This document shows, piece after piece, positions 25,848 through 36,193 of a DNA stretch of 64,000 nt. The notes below the pieces were generated by a model that saw only the letters and a program-made list of their open reading frames with translations, made no database searches and had not been told where the DNA came from. The first letter of the stretch is position 1; every line of letters begins with the position of its first letter. Source of the DNA: Wocania ichthyoenteri Th78 (lineage in GTDB: Bacteria; Bacteroidota; Bacteroidia; Flavobacteriales; Flavobacteriaceae); the NCBI RefSeq assembly GCF_000789235.1, contig NZ_KN525716.1:3849591-3913590 (forward strand), in the 5' to 3' direction. The position numbers and the translations under genes were made by a program.

Positions 25848-27248
25848 ATGAAAAATTTAGACAGAAGAAGTTTTATTAAAAAAACATCACTTACTGGTGT
25901 AGCCTTGGGCTTAGGCAGTATGTTACCAGCTTATTCAACTAACCACCCAATTTTTGACCATGAAGGTAAATATATGGGCGGATTTGCTGCGCCAAAATTA
26001 AATAAAGTACGTATTGCAATAATAGGCGTTGGTGCTCGCGGTAGTGGACATGCAAGACAATTAGCATCCATTGAAGGTACAGAAATAGTGGCAATAAGCG
26101 ATTTGTATGAAGATTATGCTAATAGATCTGCCAATAAATGTAAAGAAATAGGGAAAGAGTCGCGTCATAAAAATATTGCTGTGTACCATGGTGCAGAAGA
26201 TAAGTGGAAATTGATGCTAGATGAAGTAAAACCAGATGCTGTTTTTATTGCTACAAACTGGAAAAACCACGCGCCAATGGCTATTGAAGCTATGAAAAAA
26301 GGTGCGCATGCTTTTGTTGAAGTACCTTTGGCGTTAACTTTAGAAGAAATGTGGGATATTGCATTTACTTCAGAGCAGACCCAAAAACATTGTATGATGA
26401 TGGAAAATGTGAATTACGGAAGAGACGAACTTTTGTATTTAAACATGTGTAGACAGGGTGTTATTGGTGATATTTTACATGGAGAAGCGTCTTACATACA
26501 CGAATTAAGAGGGCAAATGAATCAACAAGAAAGAGGCACAGGTTCTTGGAGAACGCCTCATTATGCTAAAAGAAACGGAAACCTTTATCCAACGCACGGT
26601 TTAGGACCAGTAGCTCAATATATGAATCTGGCAAGGGGCGAAGATAATTTTAATAGTTTGGTATCGTTTTCAACCCCTTCTTTGGGTAGAAAACAGTATG
26701 CTGAAAAAAATTATCCAGCAGACCATAAATGGAATAAGCTGGATTATAAAGGTGGCGATTTAAATACATCGATTATAAAAACCACTTTAGGCAGAACAAT
26801 CATGGTTCAATGGGACGAAACCAGTCCGAGACCCTATTCGCGTCATAATTTGGTACAAGGTACAACCGGCACTTTAGCAGGTTTTCCAACACGAGTAGCT
26901 TTAGAAGGTGGCGTAGAAGGTATCACCAAAGACCATCACAGTTGGGCACAAGGTGAGCAATTGGAAAAAATATATGAAAAATACGAGCATCCTTTGTACA
27001 AACGCGTAGGTGAGTTAGCCAAAAAAATGGGTGGTCACGGCGGCATGGATTTTATGATGCTTTTTAGAATAGTGGAATGTTTACGCAATGGCGAACCATT
27101 AGACCAAAATGTTTACGAAGGTTGCCATTGGAGTGCTGTAGCGCCTTTAAGTGAAAAATCAGTTGCACAAGGTGGTTCACCACAAGCCTTTCCAGATTTT
27201 ACTAGAGGTAAATGGAAAAGTACTGAGCCGCTTGCTATATTAAAATAA
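25848..27248 (+). CDS. Gfo/Idh/MocA-family protein with Tat signal, probable GH109 glycosidase
   Basis: 466 residues. The N-terminus MKNLDRRSFIKKTSLTG is a twin-arginine export signal. VRIAIIGVGARGSGHARQL is the NAD-binding Rossmann loop, followed by the EVPLALTLEEMW segment and YGRDELLYLNM. HGEASYIHELRGQM, GNLYPTHGLGP and SPRPYSRHN are shared with GH109 enzymes such as Elizabethkingia alpha-N-acetylgalactosaminidase, which cleave by an NAD-dependent oxidation-elimination route. It probably works in the periplasm on GalNAc-type or other alpha-linked sugars. It stands alone, closed by a terminator, between two related exported-protein genes. Confidence 0.85.
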   Translation: MKNLDRRSFIKKTSLTGVALGLGSMLPAYSTNHPIFDHEGKYMGGFAAPKLNKVRIAIIGVGARGSGHARQLASIEGTEIVAISDLYEDYANRSANKCKEIGKESRHKNIAVYHGAEDKWKLMLDEVKPDAVFIATNWKNHAPMAIEAMKKGAHAFVEVPLALTLEEMWDIAFTSEQTQKHCMMMENVNYGRDELLYLNMCRQGVIGDILHGEASYIHELRGQMNQQERGTGSWRTPHYAKRNGNLYPTHGLGPVAQYMNLARGEDNFNSLVSFSTPSLGRKQYAEKNYPADHKWNKLDYKGGDLNTSIIKTTLGRTIMVQWDETSPRPYSRHNLVQGTTGTLAGFPTRVALEGGVEGITKDHHSWAQGEQLEKIYEKYEHPLYKRVGELAKKMGGHGGMDFMMLFRIVECLRNGEPLDQNVYEGCHWSAVAPLSEKSVAQGGSPQAFPDFTRGKWKSTEPLAILK

Positions 27249-27267
27249 TGCATTTTAAGTATTTATA

Positions 27268-27306
27268 AAAAATCCCCTTAACTATTATTGTTAAGGGGGT
27301 TTTGTT
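27268..27306. terminator. Bidirectional terminator
   Basis: CCCCTTAAC pairs with GTTAAGGGG around TATTATT, with an A run before and TTTTGTTTT after. It separates the GH109 gene from the end of the split gene on the other strand. Confidence 0.88.
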
Positions 27307-27567
27307 TTAAGGACAAAAAAAGATTAGTGCTTTTTCTTTTTATGCTTTTTCACTTTACCATTATGTTTGTAATAGTAATGGTTGTTGTCATCATTATTGT
27401 AAATGTCATCATACCAGTCATTGTCGTAATCATCATAGTATCTATCTCTTTGGTTATGATCTATTTCACAAAAACTAACGCCGCAAATATTACAACTGTT
27501 GCTAAAGCGGTTTACTTGTCCGCGTGTATTTACAATTTCTCCCCAATGGTTATACCTTACACTTAAA

Positions 27568-28576
27568 ACCTGAGTTCGATTAATAAAGAGTCAACTGATT
27601 AGACTTTACAGTCTGATATTTTATAGAAGGTTTCTTAGGCAAAAAGCTATATGCGATAAGGCCTGCAACTATATTTGATAAGAAATTAGTAAAGCTTCTA
27701 TGTCTAGAGTGTTCAATTTGACAAATATTTTTGAGTTCATCATTTACCGTTTCAATAACAGAACGTTTTCTGAGTAAAATTTTATCACTCATTGTCATTA
27801 AATAATTTTTCATATTGTTTTTGATATGCGTAATTAAATGCAATCCATCGGCAAAAAGCAATTGCATTAAATCTTTTCCGACATAACCTTTGTCTGCGTA
27901 TAATTTACCATAAATTTTATCTAAAAAAGACTTCTTTTTTAGTGGCGTTCTATCATCAACATTAGCTTGGGTTATTGTAAAGTTTAGAATCTCGCCTTTA
28001 TCATTTATAACGATGTGCAATTTAAAGCCATGGAACCATCCCATAGTGGATTTCCCGGTAGTTGCAATGCCTTTGAATACTTTGTTGTTCTTGATTCGTT
28101 TAGGTTTACAAACTCTAACAGGCGTAGAATCCACAAAAGAAATACCAGTAGAATCGCCTAAACAGCACGTCTTTAAAAACAAAGTCATTGGCATGAGATT
28201 TTGCTGCATGAGTTCTGTAAATCTATTGTATGAAACTGTAGCTGGAAAATCATCTCGCATATGCTTTTGCAGGTAATAAATGTAGAAGTGCTTAAAGGTT
28301 CTAAAACCACTGAGCTGAAACAAAATGGTAATAGTGATCACCTCGCTATTTGACATAACAGATGGACGTTTTGGAGGATTTCCCAAAAGATGTTTATCGA
28401 CTATTTGGTCATATTCTTTACAAAATTCATCAACAAGACAGAAAATTTCAGTAATTTTAGAGTAGATTATCATAGATAGATTTTTAGATTAATAAATTGA
28501 AAATCAGAACTTTAATTTACTGAAAATCTATCTTTTTCACTAATAAAAAATGCCTAAATATTAATCGAACTCAGGT
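27568..28576 (-). mobile_element. Complete IS982-family insertion sequence, 1,009 bp
   Basis: Perfect 18-bp terminal inverted repeats start with ACCTGAGTTCGATTAATA (27568-27585, and reversed at 28559-28576). A 5-bp direct repeat TTAAA flanks it (27563-27567 and 28577-28581). Length and a single transposase gene fit the IS982 family. Intact ends, intact transposase and exact target duplication point to a recent insertion. Confidence 0.92.
27580..28473 (-). CDS. IS982-family transposase (DDE type)
   Basis: 297 residues, full length for the family. The N-terminal [10 protein letters not shown] segment and the [26 protein letters not shown] and [12 protein letters not shown] segments supply the DDE catalytic Asp, Asp and Glu. 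[23 protein letters not shown] near the end is typical of IS982. The gene runs in the same direction as the gene it interrupts and fills nearly the whole element. It shows no stop or frameshift and is presumably active. Confidence 0.95.
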   Translation of the reverse strand: MIIYSKITEIFCLVDEFCKEYDQIVDKHLLGNPPKRPSVMSNSEVITITILFQLSGFRTFKHFYIYYLQKHMRDDFPATVSYNRFTELMQQNLMPMTLFLKTCCLGDSTGISFVDSTPVRVCKPKRIKNNKVFKGIATTGKSTMGWFHGFKLHIVINDKGEILNFTITQANVDDRTPLKKKSFLDKIYGKLYADKGYVGKDLMQLLFADGLHLITHIKNNMKNYLMTMSDKILLRKRSVIETVNDELKNICQIEHSRHRSFTNFLSNIVAGLIAYSFLPKKPSIKYQTVKSNQLTLY

Positions 28577-29217
28577 TTAAACCACCAACTTGGGTTAATG
28601 TACCGTTACGTTTGTAACTCATGTATATTGAACCTACGCGTTTAAGTTTTCCGTATCTATCGTAGTTTAAAAACAGATTACCAATGCGTCTTACTTTGCC
28701 ATCTCTATCATGCGAAATTGAAACACCTCCGCTTCGGTGCCTGTACGATGTGTGCTTAACACGTTTACCTGGAGCACCATAAGTTTTGTTTATGTTATGT
28801 CTTTTAGAAGTTCTTTTTTTATAATACGAATCGTTGTAAAAAGTATCTTCATAATTTGTATTAAAATCGAAGCTTCCGTCAGGAAAAACTAAAAACTCAA
28901 CACCACGTTCTGCAAACATAATAGGTTGTGCGTAACGGTAACGTTTTGTTTTATTTAACTTGGTTTTTTGATCTTGGTGGTTTAGTTCTGTTGCTGATAC
29001 TGTTGTTAACCCTATTAACAAGCCTGTAAATAATAGTAATAATCTTTTCATAATCATATAGGATTTAATTTTGCCTACTCTTTAGCTTTTCGGCTTACGC
29101 TATTGTTTTGTAGTTTTCAATTAATGTGCCAAAATTGTAAATGGTTAATTGTTAGGTTTTTACTAATATAAAATTTGTAATTACTTTTTTTTACTTTTAT
29201 AGAAACCAATCTTTTTA

Positions 29218-30294
29218 ATGGAAAAACAATATGAAACTTGTAAAAATTGCGAAGAGGATTTTGAAAAAGACTTTAGGTTTTGTCCGCATTGTGGTCAAAA
29301 ATCAAAAGATGAGCTTACTATAGGCGTTTTATTTTACAATACGATAACCAACTATTTTTCGTTTGATGCACGCTTTTTTAAAAGCTTTTTTCCTTTACTA
29401 TTTAAACCAGGGTATTTAGCTAGTCGTTTTATTGAAGGAAAACGCTTGTTGTATTTACATCCTGCGCAACTCTACTTATTTATTTCGGTTATGTTTTTCT
29501 TTTTATTAACCGTTGTTGTAGTTAGGGATAAGGTTGAAGAAATAGATATAGCGTTAAAGAAAACATTAGAAAAACCAATAATTTCTGATAGTACGCGAGT
29601 AAAAGCAGAAAAGGCAATAGACTCCATAAAGCTGGATAGTATTTTAAGGCCTTTAAAAGAAAAAGGACTAGTTGGAATAGACAAAAAACAAGTAAAAGTA
29701 TTAGACTCATTAATTAAAAAAGAGACTAGTAAAAATAAGAACTACGGAACAACATTTGATTTTAACATAAAAAAGGTAGACTCACTTATACTTATAAACG
29801 CGCAAAATGAAGCTGTTTTTAAGGCTATGGGAATGCGCGATGACGCAGGATCGCTTAAAAGAAAGTTTTACGAACAAAGTTTAAAGTTTTATAAACAACG
29901 AAATGGCGGGCAAATAATGCAGGCTGCCATAGATACAATACCAATATCTTTATTTATTCTTTTACCAATTTTTGCATTAATTTTAAAATTATTATTTTAT
30001 AAACGAGGTACATATTCGCATCATTTAGTCTTTAGTTTTTATTACTTTTCATTTTTATTTACAGTATTTAGCTTAATACTTATTGTAAATTATTTTTGGG
30101 ATATATCAGATTGGTTAGATTTTTTAATAGTAATCTCAACCTATTTTTATCTGTTAATAGCTATAAAACGTTTTTACAAACAGGGTTGGTTTTTAAGCTT
30201 TTTTAAATCTGGATTAGCATCCTTTGTTTATTTAATGTTGGTAATTCCTATTGCTATAGTTATTATTGGACTTGTTGGGTTTTTGTTTTATTAA
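29218..30294 (+). CDS. DUF3667 domain-containing membrane protein
   Basis: 358 residues. The N-terminus carries a small zinc ribbon (CKNCEEDF..FRFCPHCGQK, residues about 8-27) followed by the DUF3667 core FSFDARFFKSFFPLLFKPG and RFIEGKRLLYLHPAQLY (about 56-90). A first membrane helix lies near 90-103, a charged soluble loop rich in Lys and Asp spans about 105-235, and three or four helices close the protein. DUF3667 proteins are common in Bacteroidota and have no known function. It is followed after 249 bases by the giant ATPase on the same strand; I see no terminator between them. Confidence 0.85.
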   Translation: MEKQYETCKNCEEDFEKDFRFCPHCGQKSKDELTIGVLFYNTITNYFSFDARFFKSFFPLLFKPGYLASRFIEGKRLLYLHPAQLYLFISVMFFFLLTVVVVRDKVEEIDIALKKTLEKPIISDSTRVKAEKAIDSIKLDSILRPLKEKGLVGIDKKQVKVLDSLIKKETSKNKNYGTTFDFNIKKVDSLILINAQNEAVFKAMGMRDDAGSLKRKFYEQSLKFYKQRNGGQIMQAAIDTIPISLFILLPIFALILKLLFYKRGTYSHHLVFSFYYFSFLFTVFSLILIVNYFWDISDWLDFLIVISTYFYLLIAIKRFYKQGWFLSFFKSGLASFVYLMLVIPIAIVIIGLVGFLFY

Positions 30295-30543
30295 TCTGAA
30301 AATCATAGTATCACCTTTTAGTACTTTCTTGTTTTTGAAAATCTTGATTTTATAATGTCTTTTAATGTTGCTAATTTTTATTGATTAGCTAAAACCTTTT
30401 CTAAGACTAATATTATTCATTTATAAATAAATATATTCTGTATTTATTAATGTAATATAAAGATTAAAAATGCTTATGGTAGGTTTTTTACGATAATAAA
30501 AAATATTTTTCTTACATTTATAAAATCCAACCATTCAGATTAC
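30295..30543 (+). other. Intergenic region before the giant ATPase gene
   Basis: 249 AT-rich bases without an ORF, hairpin or exact TAnnTTTG box. The ATPase promoter, if local, does not match the housekeeping form seen before other genes in this window. Confidence 0.4.
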
Positions 30544-33500
30544 ATGAGTAAAGAGAACACTAATTCCCTCAGAGATTCCCTAAATAAAAATTCTTTTAAA
30601 ATAAAACCAATTCTTTTAGAGTTAAAAAATTACAATTTTTTTCATTCTGTACAAAAAAGAAATGGGGACGATACTAATAATAGATTCTTAGGTAGAAAAG
30701 CTATTATTGATCGGATTAAAAGTTTTATATACGAAACAAACAAGAATACAGGAACATATTTAGTAAGTGGATTTAGAGGTATGGGCAAGACCTCTGTTGT
30801 AAATAAAGCCATTTCTTCTTTAAGTCCTAAATCGAAATTTACCAGTTTTTTTGTATTAATAATATCCTTACTTCCTTTAATTATTTTTATAAGCCCAATA
30901 CTGGATGTTTATAAGTATTTTTATGATGAATTTGTACCTTCATTCTTGTTACTTGGAATATTATTTTTATTCTTAATAGTAATTTTTTATTTGGGTCACC
31001 GTTCCCCAAGACTTCGTCATAATAAAAACAAGATAATTATTTTTTGGAAAAAGATAGAAAGGGGAGTAGAGGCTCTTTTTAATCCAAAGTTTTATAGACA
31101 TAAATATATGTTTCATCGTTTACTGAGACTAAGTTTAATCTATACTCTTACAGTTCTCTTTTTTGTTATTTATTATTCGCTTTTTGATGCTAAAAATCCA
31201 AATATAGAAACTAAAGATTTTGAATTTTTTTGGTTTGTTATACACATAGTTATTCTTTGGTACCTTTTAATAGATTTGCATATAGAAGTTGTAACTTTTA
31301 CAAAAAAAAATGATAATTATAAGGATTGGATAAAAGTAATTTCAATAATTGCTTTTTCAGTCCTGTTTTTTATGATTTTAATATGCCACTATTATGATAA
31401 TTCCATCACATCTAGTATTTTATTTAAAATAACAATTATTTCAATATACTTTATTGCAAAAACCAGCCTAAAACTTTCCAATAAGCAAGCTAATAGTAAA
31501 AACTATAATGTATCCCTTAATAGAATAATAACTTTGTTTGATTTTCAACATTACATTTCTGTAAAAATTAATTTAGGAAAAGACAATCTAACAGAAAAAG
31601 ATGTTTTGAAATATATCACTAATGAACTTTATAAAAAATATAGAAAATGGTATTATGACATAAAAAGCTTTAAACGGTTAGTGAATTTAATTGTTCTTTT
31701 ATTAATTATTTATCTGTCTAGCACAATTATTTATAGAACCTTTTTAGGGAATCAGTTTACAAATTTTAGTATAGATAAGTATAAGATTGCCTATTTTTTT
31801 CCAAGTCAAGGCCTATTAGAGATTGAAGATAAACTCGATAATTTTAAAATTAAGTCACTATTTAATAATGATGATATTACAATAGACCAATATAACAATA
31901 AGATTAAGTTTTTTTTGGACTCTAATAAGGTTAAAAACAAAATTGGTTATACAGCCTTAATCAGTAAAAAAGTTATAGTTGCAGAGAGACAGAAAATAAT
32001 TCCTAATAAAGATACTGTTTTTATATATGATATTGAACAACAATCAATATTTAATAAAACATTAGTTTCCATTGGAATGGTGAGTAACCAAATAGATTAT
32101 TTATCATTTAAGTTTTGGTATAAAATAAGACACACGCTAATTGGAGAAAATGCATATTTACCAATATTTAATAGCGTTTTAAACAAAAAAAGTAAAATTA
32201 GTGTAGCAAAGTTGTATCCTGAGATACCGATTTTATCAGTGTTTCTGATGATGTTATTATTCTTATTTTCATATCGATTTGTACCAAATAGACTTTTGAT
32301 TATTAAAACGCATTATTATGCCTTAAGAGAATTAAAAAAGCTTAAAAATGAAATAGATGCCTCTATAATTGTCGAACAAGGTGGAAGTGCTAGTAGTATG
32401 AAGAATTCTTTTTTCAATTATTTAAAACGCTCAAGTTATTCTCCTTTAGAATCAAAAGATATTACGCAAAGACTAATACACATTTTAGATGATGTTTCAA
32501 CAATCTATTCAGTGTTTACAAAAGTTAGGCTTATTTTCGTTTTTGATGAACTAGATAAAATTAATAGTAATGACAATACAGTTATTACTAATTTAGAAGA
32601 TGAATTTGAAGGAGATAACAATAGTAATGAGGTTAGATATCAGGCTCGTCGTAAAGAACGTATAGGTAGGATACTCTCGAGTATGAAACATTTTTTAAAT
32701 TCTGCTCATGCTAAATTTATTTTTATTGCAGGAAGAGAAATGTATGATGCCGCTTTAGCAGGAATTTCAGATAGGGAGTCTAGTTTAGATAGTATTTTTA
32801 ATGATAATAAAATATATGTCAATAGCTTTTATACAGAAGGAGAAGATAATAACCCAGCCGATATCACTAGTATAACAGAACAGTATCTTTGCCAATTTTT
32901 AATTCCTGATTATTACTTATCTACAAAACAAAGAAATAATCCATCTATTAAGATGTATAATATTTATTTGAATGATAAAAAGGAAATGCTTCAGATTGAT
33001 GACGAGGAAAGGGTGAAAATTATTTCTACACTAAAGAATTTTGTGGTCTATTTAGCTTATAGAAGTAATGGTGCTCCAAGAAAACTATCTAGTTTAATAG
33101 AGCAATATATTTTGCCTGTTCCAAAATCTGAAATTTCTGGTGATGAATATAAAAGAAACATTATAGTTGGCTCCAATAATGAAAATATGTTCTTGCAGTT
33201 AGGTTTCTATGATCAATATAAATTTAATTTAATCTCCTATTTAACATCACCTATTTTTCTTGGTTTGGGTAATTATATTCACGAGTATAGTGATAAGCTT
33301 TTGGTGTCAATAAGTTACATGTTAGACCATATTTTTAAACATCATAAGTTTGGTTTATCCTACAGGAGTTTATCATTAACACCAGAAATTGTAGACATTA
33401 ATAAAGAGCCTCAATTTAGAGAATTTCTTGACAAACTAATTAGTTACTTAACAAAAAGTCATTTACGACCTATAGTTAGTGGAATATACGATTTCAAGTT

Positions 33501-36168
33501 TCATGGAAAAATAGAATCAGAAATTAAATTCTTATCTAAAATTAATGAACAAGAAGCTGCAGCTTTTAATTTTACTTTAGATGAGTCTATTGAACTAAAA
33601 AGGCATTTTAATAAAAGGCTAGAATTACTTAAACAAAAAGAGGCAGATATTATTGTACACAATACGAATGGTTATATTGAAGATTACATAAACAATATAT
33701 CTCTACTTCATGTTATGATTGGAGACCTTCATTTTAATGACGAAGAATTCCATGAGGCCATTGTACATTATATGGATGCTATACAAGTTTTACGTCAAAA
33801 ACCTGTTAAAGATATGACCCTATACGAATTTGTTTTATTTGTTAGAAACCAACTCAAATTAGGGTTATCTTTTGAAAAAAACAAAATGTTTGATAGTGCA
33901 TTAATGACATTTTCCGAATTAACTGATTTAGTGATTAGAAAACGAAATATTCCCATATATAAATTAGGACTTGCAAGATTTATAATTAAAAAAAGTGATA
34001 TTAATTCTGCTTTTTGGCGTAAATATTTTGGAATATCAGACAAGCCTACCGAAGAACAAAGAAAAATAATAGACAAAAAAAAATTAGCAAAAATTGACAA
34101 TATCTTAAATTTTATTGAAAATGATAGTAAACAAGAATTAATTGTAGTAGGACGATTAAATGAAAACATTATTAAATCATTCCAAAATAATGGAAATATA
34201 GATAATTGGAAGATTCTTTATCCAGTTATTGATATGAAAACATTCTATAGTGTTAAATTATCTGATGTAATGAAAAATTTAGATACTTTAGATACTAACT
34301 ATAAGCCATTAAAAAACTATTTCTTACAGTCTACAGGAGAGAATGTAAGACTTCTATATCAACCAATTATTGCAAAATTGCATTTAATTGAAAAAGCTAG
34401 CCCAGATAAATTAAAAGATATTGATGTTGTAAGGGCGATAGAAGAGTTCAACTTTTTAAAGTTCCCGCTGAAGACTACAGAAAAGCGATTGATAGTAGCT
34501 GAGTTTTACAACAAAATAGGAGATTTGTTGTATTTTAAAAACGGTACATTAAATAAATGTTTAAAAAAGAAGTTGTATGACAATATTGATGACTATGATA
34601 AAATTATAAGTGATGATTTAAAGGATAAGTCCCAAGTTTTGTTAAGAACTCCAATAGACGCTACTCTGTTTTACATCAAGTCATTAGTAATATTGTTAAG
34701 GCCTAATCATGATGTATCTAACGATTGTGAAGAAAGAGAAAATTTACCAGTTATAAACTTTATCGATTATTACAAAATAAAAAATTTAGCCGAGGTTGAA
34801 GGTTCTGAATCTTTAGAAAGTTTTTTCTTAAATCAAATTAAAGAAAATTTAAAAAAAATAGAGAATAAAATTGATATAATGGTGTCTACTTTTATTCCTA
34901 CAAATAAAAAAACGTCTTTTAAAGATAGGTATGCTGTGGATTATTTGTTTTCTATAGCTAATGGTATAATTGATTTAGTTGAGTGTCTAACTAGTTATAT
35001 TAATGATGAACAAAATAGTAAAGAAGCGATACTATATAAAAAGTGCTATTTAAATCCAAATTTCATTTTCTCTGTTCTAGGTGTTCCAATAGAGCGTATA
35101 TTAAACCTGTATCATTTTGCAGGAGAAATATACAAAGAGATTGGAGAATTTAGATTAGCGAGGTCTCAAAAGCTTAAAATACTGTATACATTGAACCAAT
35201 GTAGTTTTGAAACTTTAAAGCGTATTAAAACATGTAAACTAGAGTTTGTAGTGGGAATATATAATGAGAAATTTTTATTAGAGCTGCAGTCTTTTTTAAA
35301 TGCTATGATTAAATTATCATATGCTGCTAATAATGAAACTAGTTTTATGGAACAAAATAAATTAAAGAGTATCCTTTCGTGTAAGAATATTTCTGAAATA
35401 TGTCAAAACAGCATTATTGGAATGGAAGTTATGGAATCTATAACAATATATTGGCATTTCGTACATAAAGTGATTCAGATTAATAAAAATTCTGATATAA
35501 TTTTTAATGAAGGAATTTCGGATTTAGAAACTAAGCTTAACTCTTTTTTGAAAAATAATATAAATCCTAATTCTATAATTCTTGGTAAGAATAATAGAAT
35601 TCTTTTACTTTCATTGATGGCTGAAAACAATAAATGTCTTTATATAAAAAATCAGATCTCAAATGATATGAATACCAATGCTTCTTTAATTTTAAATTCT
35701 ATTGGTGCTTGTAACGAGATAATTAAGACTCATGATATATTTAGTCTAAATTATGTAACAACTAGCAATATAGGTTTTGCCAGAGCTCATTATCAAATGG
35801 GGTATTGGTGTGGTGAGTATGAAAAACTAAAGAAATCATCTGTTCTTGTATTTGGTGAAGATAAACTTGAGCAGGTTCTTAAAGATGAAATCCTTAATTC
35901 TGAAAACTTAGATTATATAGATTCTCATTATCATTTTAGATTATCATTAGATTATAATCATAAGGTGAAAGATTTCCATACTCGCGGAGCTTCTCTCTAT
36001 TCCTTTATTCAATCTGCTTCATATTTAGATGATTTTTATAATGATAATTTAATACATTTTTCTATATCTATTGAAAGAAACATGCTTCAAAAAGGTTATG
36101 TTGATGATAAAATAGAAGAATTAAGTAAAATAGCGGTTCCTATAAAATTTGATAGTTTTTGTAAATAA
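30544..36168 (+). CDS. Giant membrane-embedded P-loop NTPase (KAP/STAND-like) with TPR-like C-terminal region
   Basis: 1,874 residues, by far the largest gene here. Walker A is GFRGMGKTS (76-84), Walker B is LIFVFDELDKI (663-673), and FIFIAGREMYDAA (725-737) looks like a sensor strand. Two blocks of membrane helices are inserted inside the ATPase domain: about six helices between 100 and 306, and two (about 378-397 and 560-578) that enclose a loop of 160 residues. Both blocks have an even number of helices, so all nucleotide-binding parts stay in the cytoplasm. Helical repeats follow (for example 1053-1085 and 1523-1545, TPR-like). KAP NTPases also carry membrane insertions. Function is unknown; signalling or phage defence is possible. 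Confidence 0.8.
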   Translation: MSKENTNSLRDSLNKNSFKIKPILLELKNYNFFHSVQKRNGDDTNNRFLGRKAIIDRIKSFIYETNKNTGTYLVSGFRGMGKTSVVNKAISSLSPKSKFTSFFVLIISLLPLIIFISPILDVYKYFYDEFVPSFLLLGILFLFLIVIFYLGHRSPRLRHNKNKIIIFWKKIERGVEALFNPKFYRHKYMFHRLLRLSLIYTLTVLFFVIYYSLFDAKNPNIETKDFEFFWFVIHIVILWYLLIDLHIEVVTFTKKNDNYKDWIKVISIIAFSVLFFMILICHYYDNSITSSILFKITIISIYFIAKTSLKLSNKQANSKNYNVSLNRIITLFDFQHYISVKINLGKDNLTEKDVLKYITNELYKKYRKWYYDIKSFKRLVNLIVLLLIIYLSSTIIYRTFLGNQFTNFSIDKYKIAYFFPSQGLLEIEDKLDNFKIKSLFNNDDITIDQYNNKIKFFLDSNKVKNKIGYTALISKKVIVAERQKIIPNKDTVFIYDIEQQSIFNKTLVSIGMVSNQIDYLSFKFWYKIRHTLIGENAYLPIFNSVLNKKSKISVAKLYPEIPILSVFLMMLLFLFSYRFVPNRLLIIKTHYYALRELKKLKNEIDASIIVEQGGSASSMKNSFFNYLKRSSYSPLESKDITQRLIHILDDVSTIYSVFTKVRLIFVFDELDKINSNDNTVITNLEDEFEGDNNSNEVRYQARRKERIGRILSSMKHFLNSAHAKFIFIAGREMYDAALAGISDRESSLDSIFNDNKIYVNSFYTEGEDNNPADITSITEQYLCQFLIPDYYLSTKQRNNPSIKMYNIYLNDKKEMLQIDDEERVKIISTLKNFVVYLAYRSNGAPRKLSSLIEQYILPVPKSEISGDEYKRNIIVGSNNENMFLQLGFYDQYKFNLISYLTSPIFLGLGNYIHEYSDKLLVSISYMLDHIFKHHKFGLSYRSLSLTPEIVDINKEPQFREFLDKLISYLTKSHLRPIVSGIYDFKFHGKIESEIKFLSKINEQEAAAFNFTLDESIELKRHFNKRLELLKQKEADIIVHNTNGYIEDYINNISLLHVMIGDLHFNDEEFHEAIVHYMDAIQVLRQKPVKDMTLYEFVLFVRNQLKLGLSFEKNKMFDSALMTFSELTDLVIRKRNIPIYKLGLARFIIKKSDINSAFWRKYFGISDKPTEEQRKIIDKKKLAKIDNILNFIENDSKQELIVVGRLNENIIKSFQNNGNIDNWKILYPVIDMKTFYSVKLSDVMKNLDTLDTNYKPLKNYFLQSTGENVRLLYQPIIAKLHLIEKASPDKLKDIDVVRAIEEFNFLKFPLKTTEKRLIVAEFYNKIGDLLYFKNGTLNKCLKKKLYDNIDDYDKIISDDLKDKSQVLLRTPIDATLFYIKSLVILLRPNHDVSNDCEERENLPVINFIDYYKIKNLAEVEGSESLESFFLNQIKENLKKIENKIDIMVSTFIPTNKKTSFKDRYAVDYLFSIANGIIDLVECLTSYINDEQNSKEAILYKKCYLNPNFIFSVLGVPIERILNLYHFAGEIYKEIGEFRLARSQKLKILYTLNQCSFETLKRIKTCKLEFVVGIYNEKFLLELQSFLNAMIKLSYAANNETSFMEQNKLKSILSCKNISEICQNSIIGMEVMESITIYWHFVHKVIQINKNSDIIFNEGISDLETKLNSFLKNNINPNSIILGKNNRILLLSLMAENNKCLYIKNQISNDMNTNASLILNSIGACNEIIKTHDIFSLNYVTTSNIGFARAHYQMGYWCGEYEKLKKSSVLVFGEDKLEQVLKDEILNSENLDYIDSHYHFRLSLDYNHKVKDFHTRGASLYSFIQSASYLDDFYNDNLIHFSISIERNMLQKGYVDDKIEELSKIAVPIKFDSFCK

Positions 36169-36193
36169 AAACAAGCTTACAGCTTGATTTTTA
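36166..36193. terminator. Bidirectional terminator between the giant ATPase gene and uvrA
   Basis: CAAGCT (36172-36177) pairs with AGCTTG (36181-36186) with an A run before and T run after. The stem overlaps the uvrA stop codon. Confidence 0.7.

Larger units (their letters stand above)
27324..29057 (-). pseudogene. Exported Y-G repeat protein gene split by an IS982 element
   Basis: The 5' part (29057-28577) encodes a signal peptide (MKRLLLLFTGLLIGL), FAERGVEFLVFPDGSFDFN and units such as YDRYGKLKRVGSIYM, ending in VGGL before the insertion. The 3' part (27562-27324) continues SVRYNHWGEIVNTRGQVN and then CNICGVSFC, an Asp/Tyr/Asn-rich stretch and a Lys/His tail (KKHKKKKH). Removing the element and one copy of TTAAA gives 720 bases, exactly 240 codons, with no frameshift. 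The join VGGL-SVRYN aligns with VGGLYVHYN of the paralogue at 24217-25410. As it stands the gene can make only a shortened 167-residue product ending in the IS terminal repeat. Confidence 0.9.

Noticed and set aside
27288-27566. A 92-codon plus-strand frame with hydrophobic residues
   Set aside because: It is antisense to the 3' part of the IS-split gene and overlaps a terminator; the minus-strand reading continues the paralogous protein.
33795-34169. Minus-strand 124-codon ORF inside the giant ATPase gene
   Set aside because: Antisense shadow without domain, promoter or codon pattern of its own.
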